Of a stretch of 64,000 bases of DNA, positions 63,536 through 64,000 are shown one piece after another. Source of the DNA: Ketobacter sp036337295. GTDB lineage: Bacteria; Pseudomonadota; Gammaproteobacteria; Pseudomonadales; Ketobacteraceae. The stretch lies in contig JAYZEN010000001.1 of assembly GCA_036337295.1 (NCBI GenBank), positions 248,001-312,000 on the forward strand, written 5' to 3'. The position numbers and the translations under genes are program-made. The notes below the pieces were generated by a model, which searched no databases, had not been told where the DNA came from, and worked only from the letters and a program-made list of their open reading frames with translations. Position 1 is the first letter of the stretch; each line of letters opens with the position of its first letter.

Positions 63536-64000
63536 CAGCGCAACCACCGGATCCAGCGCAACGCCCCCAACAGACTGCCCAATGACGCGCTGACATAGGT
63601 GAAGGCACAGGCCTGGAGGATTTTGCGTGCCGCCAGCATATCGTCCGCCGCCAAATACTGTCCCTCCTGCAGAATGGGCAACGCTTTGTTGAAACTGGCA
63701 TCCCATTCCACCGGCAAGGTCACCAGGTGCACCAGCGTCGACAACAGCACCCCCACCAGGATGATGACCAGGGCCAGCCGCATCAAGCCCGGATTCACCG
63801 TCGCCAAAGGCAACAAGATTGTGGCGGCCTGGGCGCCGCGGGCAAACCATTGCGCCACCACTGCCAGGCGATACCGGGTACGCAGGCCACCGGAGCCCCG
63901 ATGATCCTGGATCGCGTGCCCAACCTCGTGGGCCGCCACCACCACGCTGGTCAGCGACTTACCGTCATAAACCCCGGGGCTCAGGCGCACCATCTTCTGC
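63535..64000 (-). CDS. YugP-like zinc metallopeptidase, N-terminus beyond window edge
   Basis: The last 155 residues are visible. HEVGHAIQDH is an HExxH zinc site. Two to three membrane helices follow (about FARGAQAATILLPL and LALVIILVGVLLSTLVHL), then VTLPVEWDASFNKALPIL, typical of Pfam Zn_peptidase_2 (YugP). An integral-membrane protease of unknown substrate. The reading frame is open to the edge, so the start is outside. Confidence 0.9.
   Translation of the reverse strand, partial: QKMVRLSPGVYDGKSLTSVVVAAHEVGHAIQDHRGSGGLRTRYRLAVVAQWFARGAQAATILLPLATVNPGLMRLALVIILVGVLLSTLVHLVTLPVEWDASFNKALPILQEGQYLAADDMLAARKILQACAFTYVSASLGSLLGALRWIRWLR

Noticed and set aside
1..64000. CRISPR array, prophage, insertion sequence or attachment site
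   Set aside because: No spaced direct repeats of array type, no integrase, transposase or terminal inverted repeats; all tandem repeats are short and have two to four copies.

Overview
The window reads as chromosome of a Gram-negative, probably marine or environmental gammaproteobacterium. The support is outer-membrane porins and lipoproteins, two-partner and type I secretion, VPLPA-type PEP-CTERM proteins next to an exopolysaccharide locus, an Escherichia-like SelD and glutathionylspermidine synthetase, and UbiB-, YajL- and YhbQ-type genes. I cannot name the genus. I see no phage, insertion sequence, CRISPR array, rRNA or tRNA. The gene order looks resident rather than freshly acquired.

Left part (1-27 kb), almost all on the minus strand, is a cell-surface region. 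It opens with the end of an XrtA/PEP-CTERM-type exopolysaccharide cluster (Wzz-like chain-length protein cut by the window edge, an outer-membrane beta-barrel, a Wza/EpsE-like export protein). A two-gene unit follows: a ribbon-helix-helix protein overlapping a VPLPA-CTERM protein. A long array on one strand comes next: TpsB transporter, 3820-residue TpsA filamentous-haemagglutinin-like exoprotein, a DUF2341-LamG-ExbB fusion, ExbD, a TonB-like protein, a large putative porin, a lipoprotein and a periplasmic coiled-coil protein. A perfect terminator closes it at 5062-5085. Upstream of TpsB sit a secreted PstS-like binding protein and a second VPLPA-CTERM protein.

Middle part (27-47 kb) is metabolic and stress related. 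A very tight operon selD > mnmH > substrate-binding protein > ATPase > fused permease joins selenophosphate synthesis, tRNA 2-selenouridine formation and a PhnDCE-like putative selenium oxyanion importer. All four junctions overlap. Glutathionylspermidine synthetase follows 64 bp later. Divergent from selD is a DJ-1/YajL-like protein. Then come a GT-C-like membrane protein, a condensation-fold acyltransferase, a small membrane protein, a glutathione S-transferase, an MBL hydrolase, a ribbon-helix-helix/zinc-ribbon regulator with a UbiB-like kinase, and two drug/metabolite exporters.

Right part (46-61 kb) is one operon for a LapA-like adhesin: 3008-residue type I secreted adhesin, ABC exporter, HlyD adaptor, TolC, OmpA-like lipoprotein and an unknown secreted protein. 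The window ends with an aldehyde dehydrogenase, a YhbQ-like GIY-YIG protein and a truncated YugP-like zinc peptidase.

The most interesting points are the ExbBD/TonB/porin set coupled to a giant two-partner exoprotein, a 14-bp element repeated in inverted orientation at the promoter of the RHH/zinc-ribbon gene and again before the UbiB-like gene, a hairpin that would hide the selD ribosome site, a leader ORF overlapping the start of the giant adhesin, and many unrelated short tandem duplications confined to intergenic DNA. Protein family calls are from motif recognition by eye; no database search was run.
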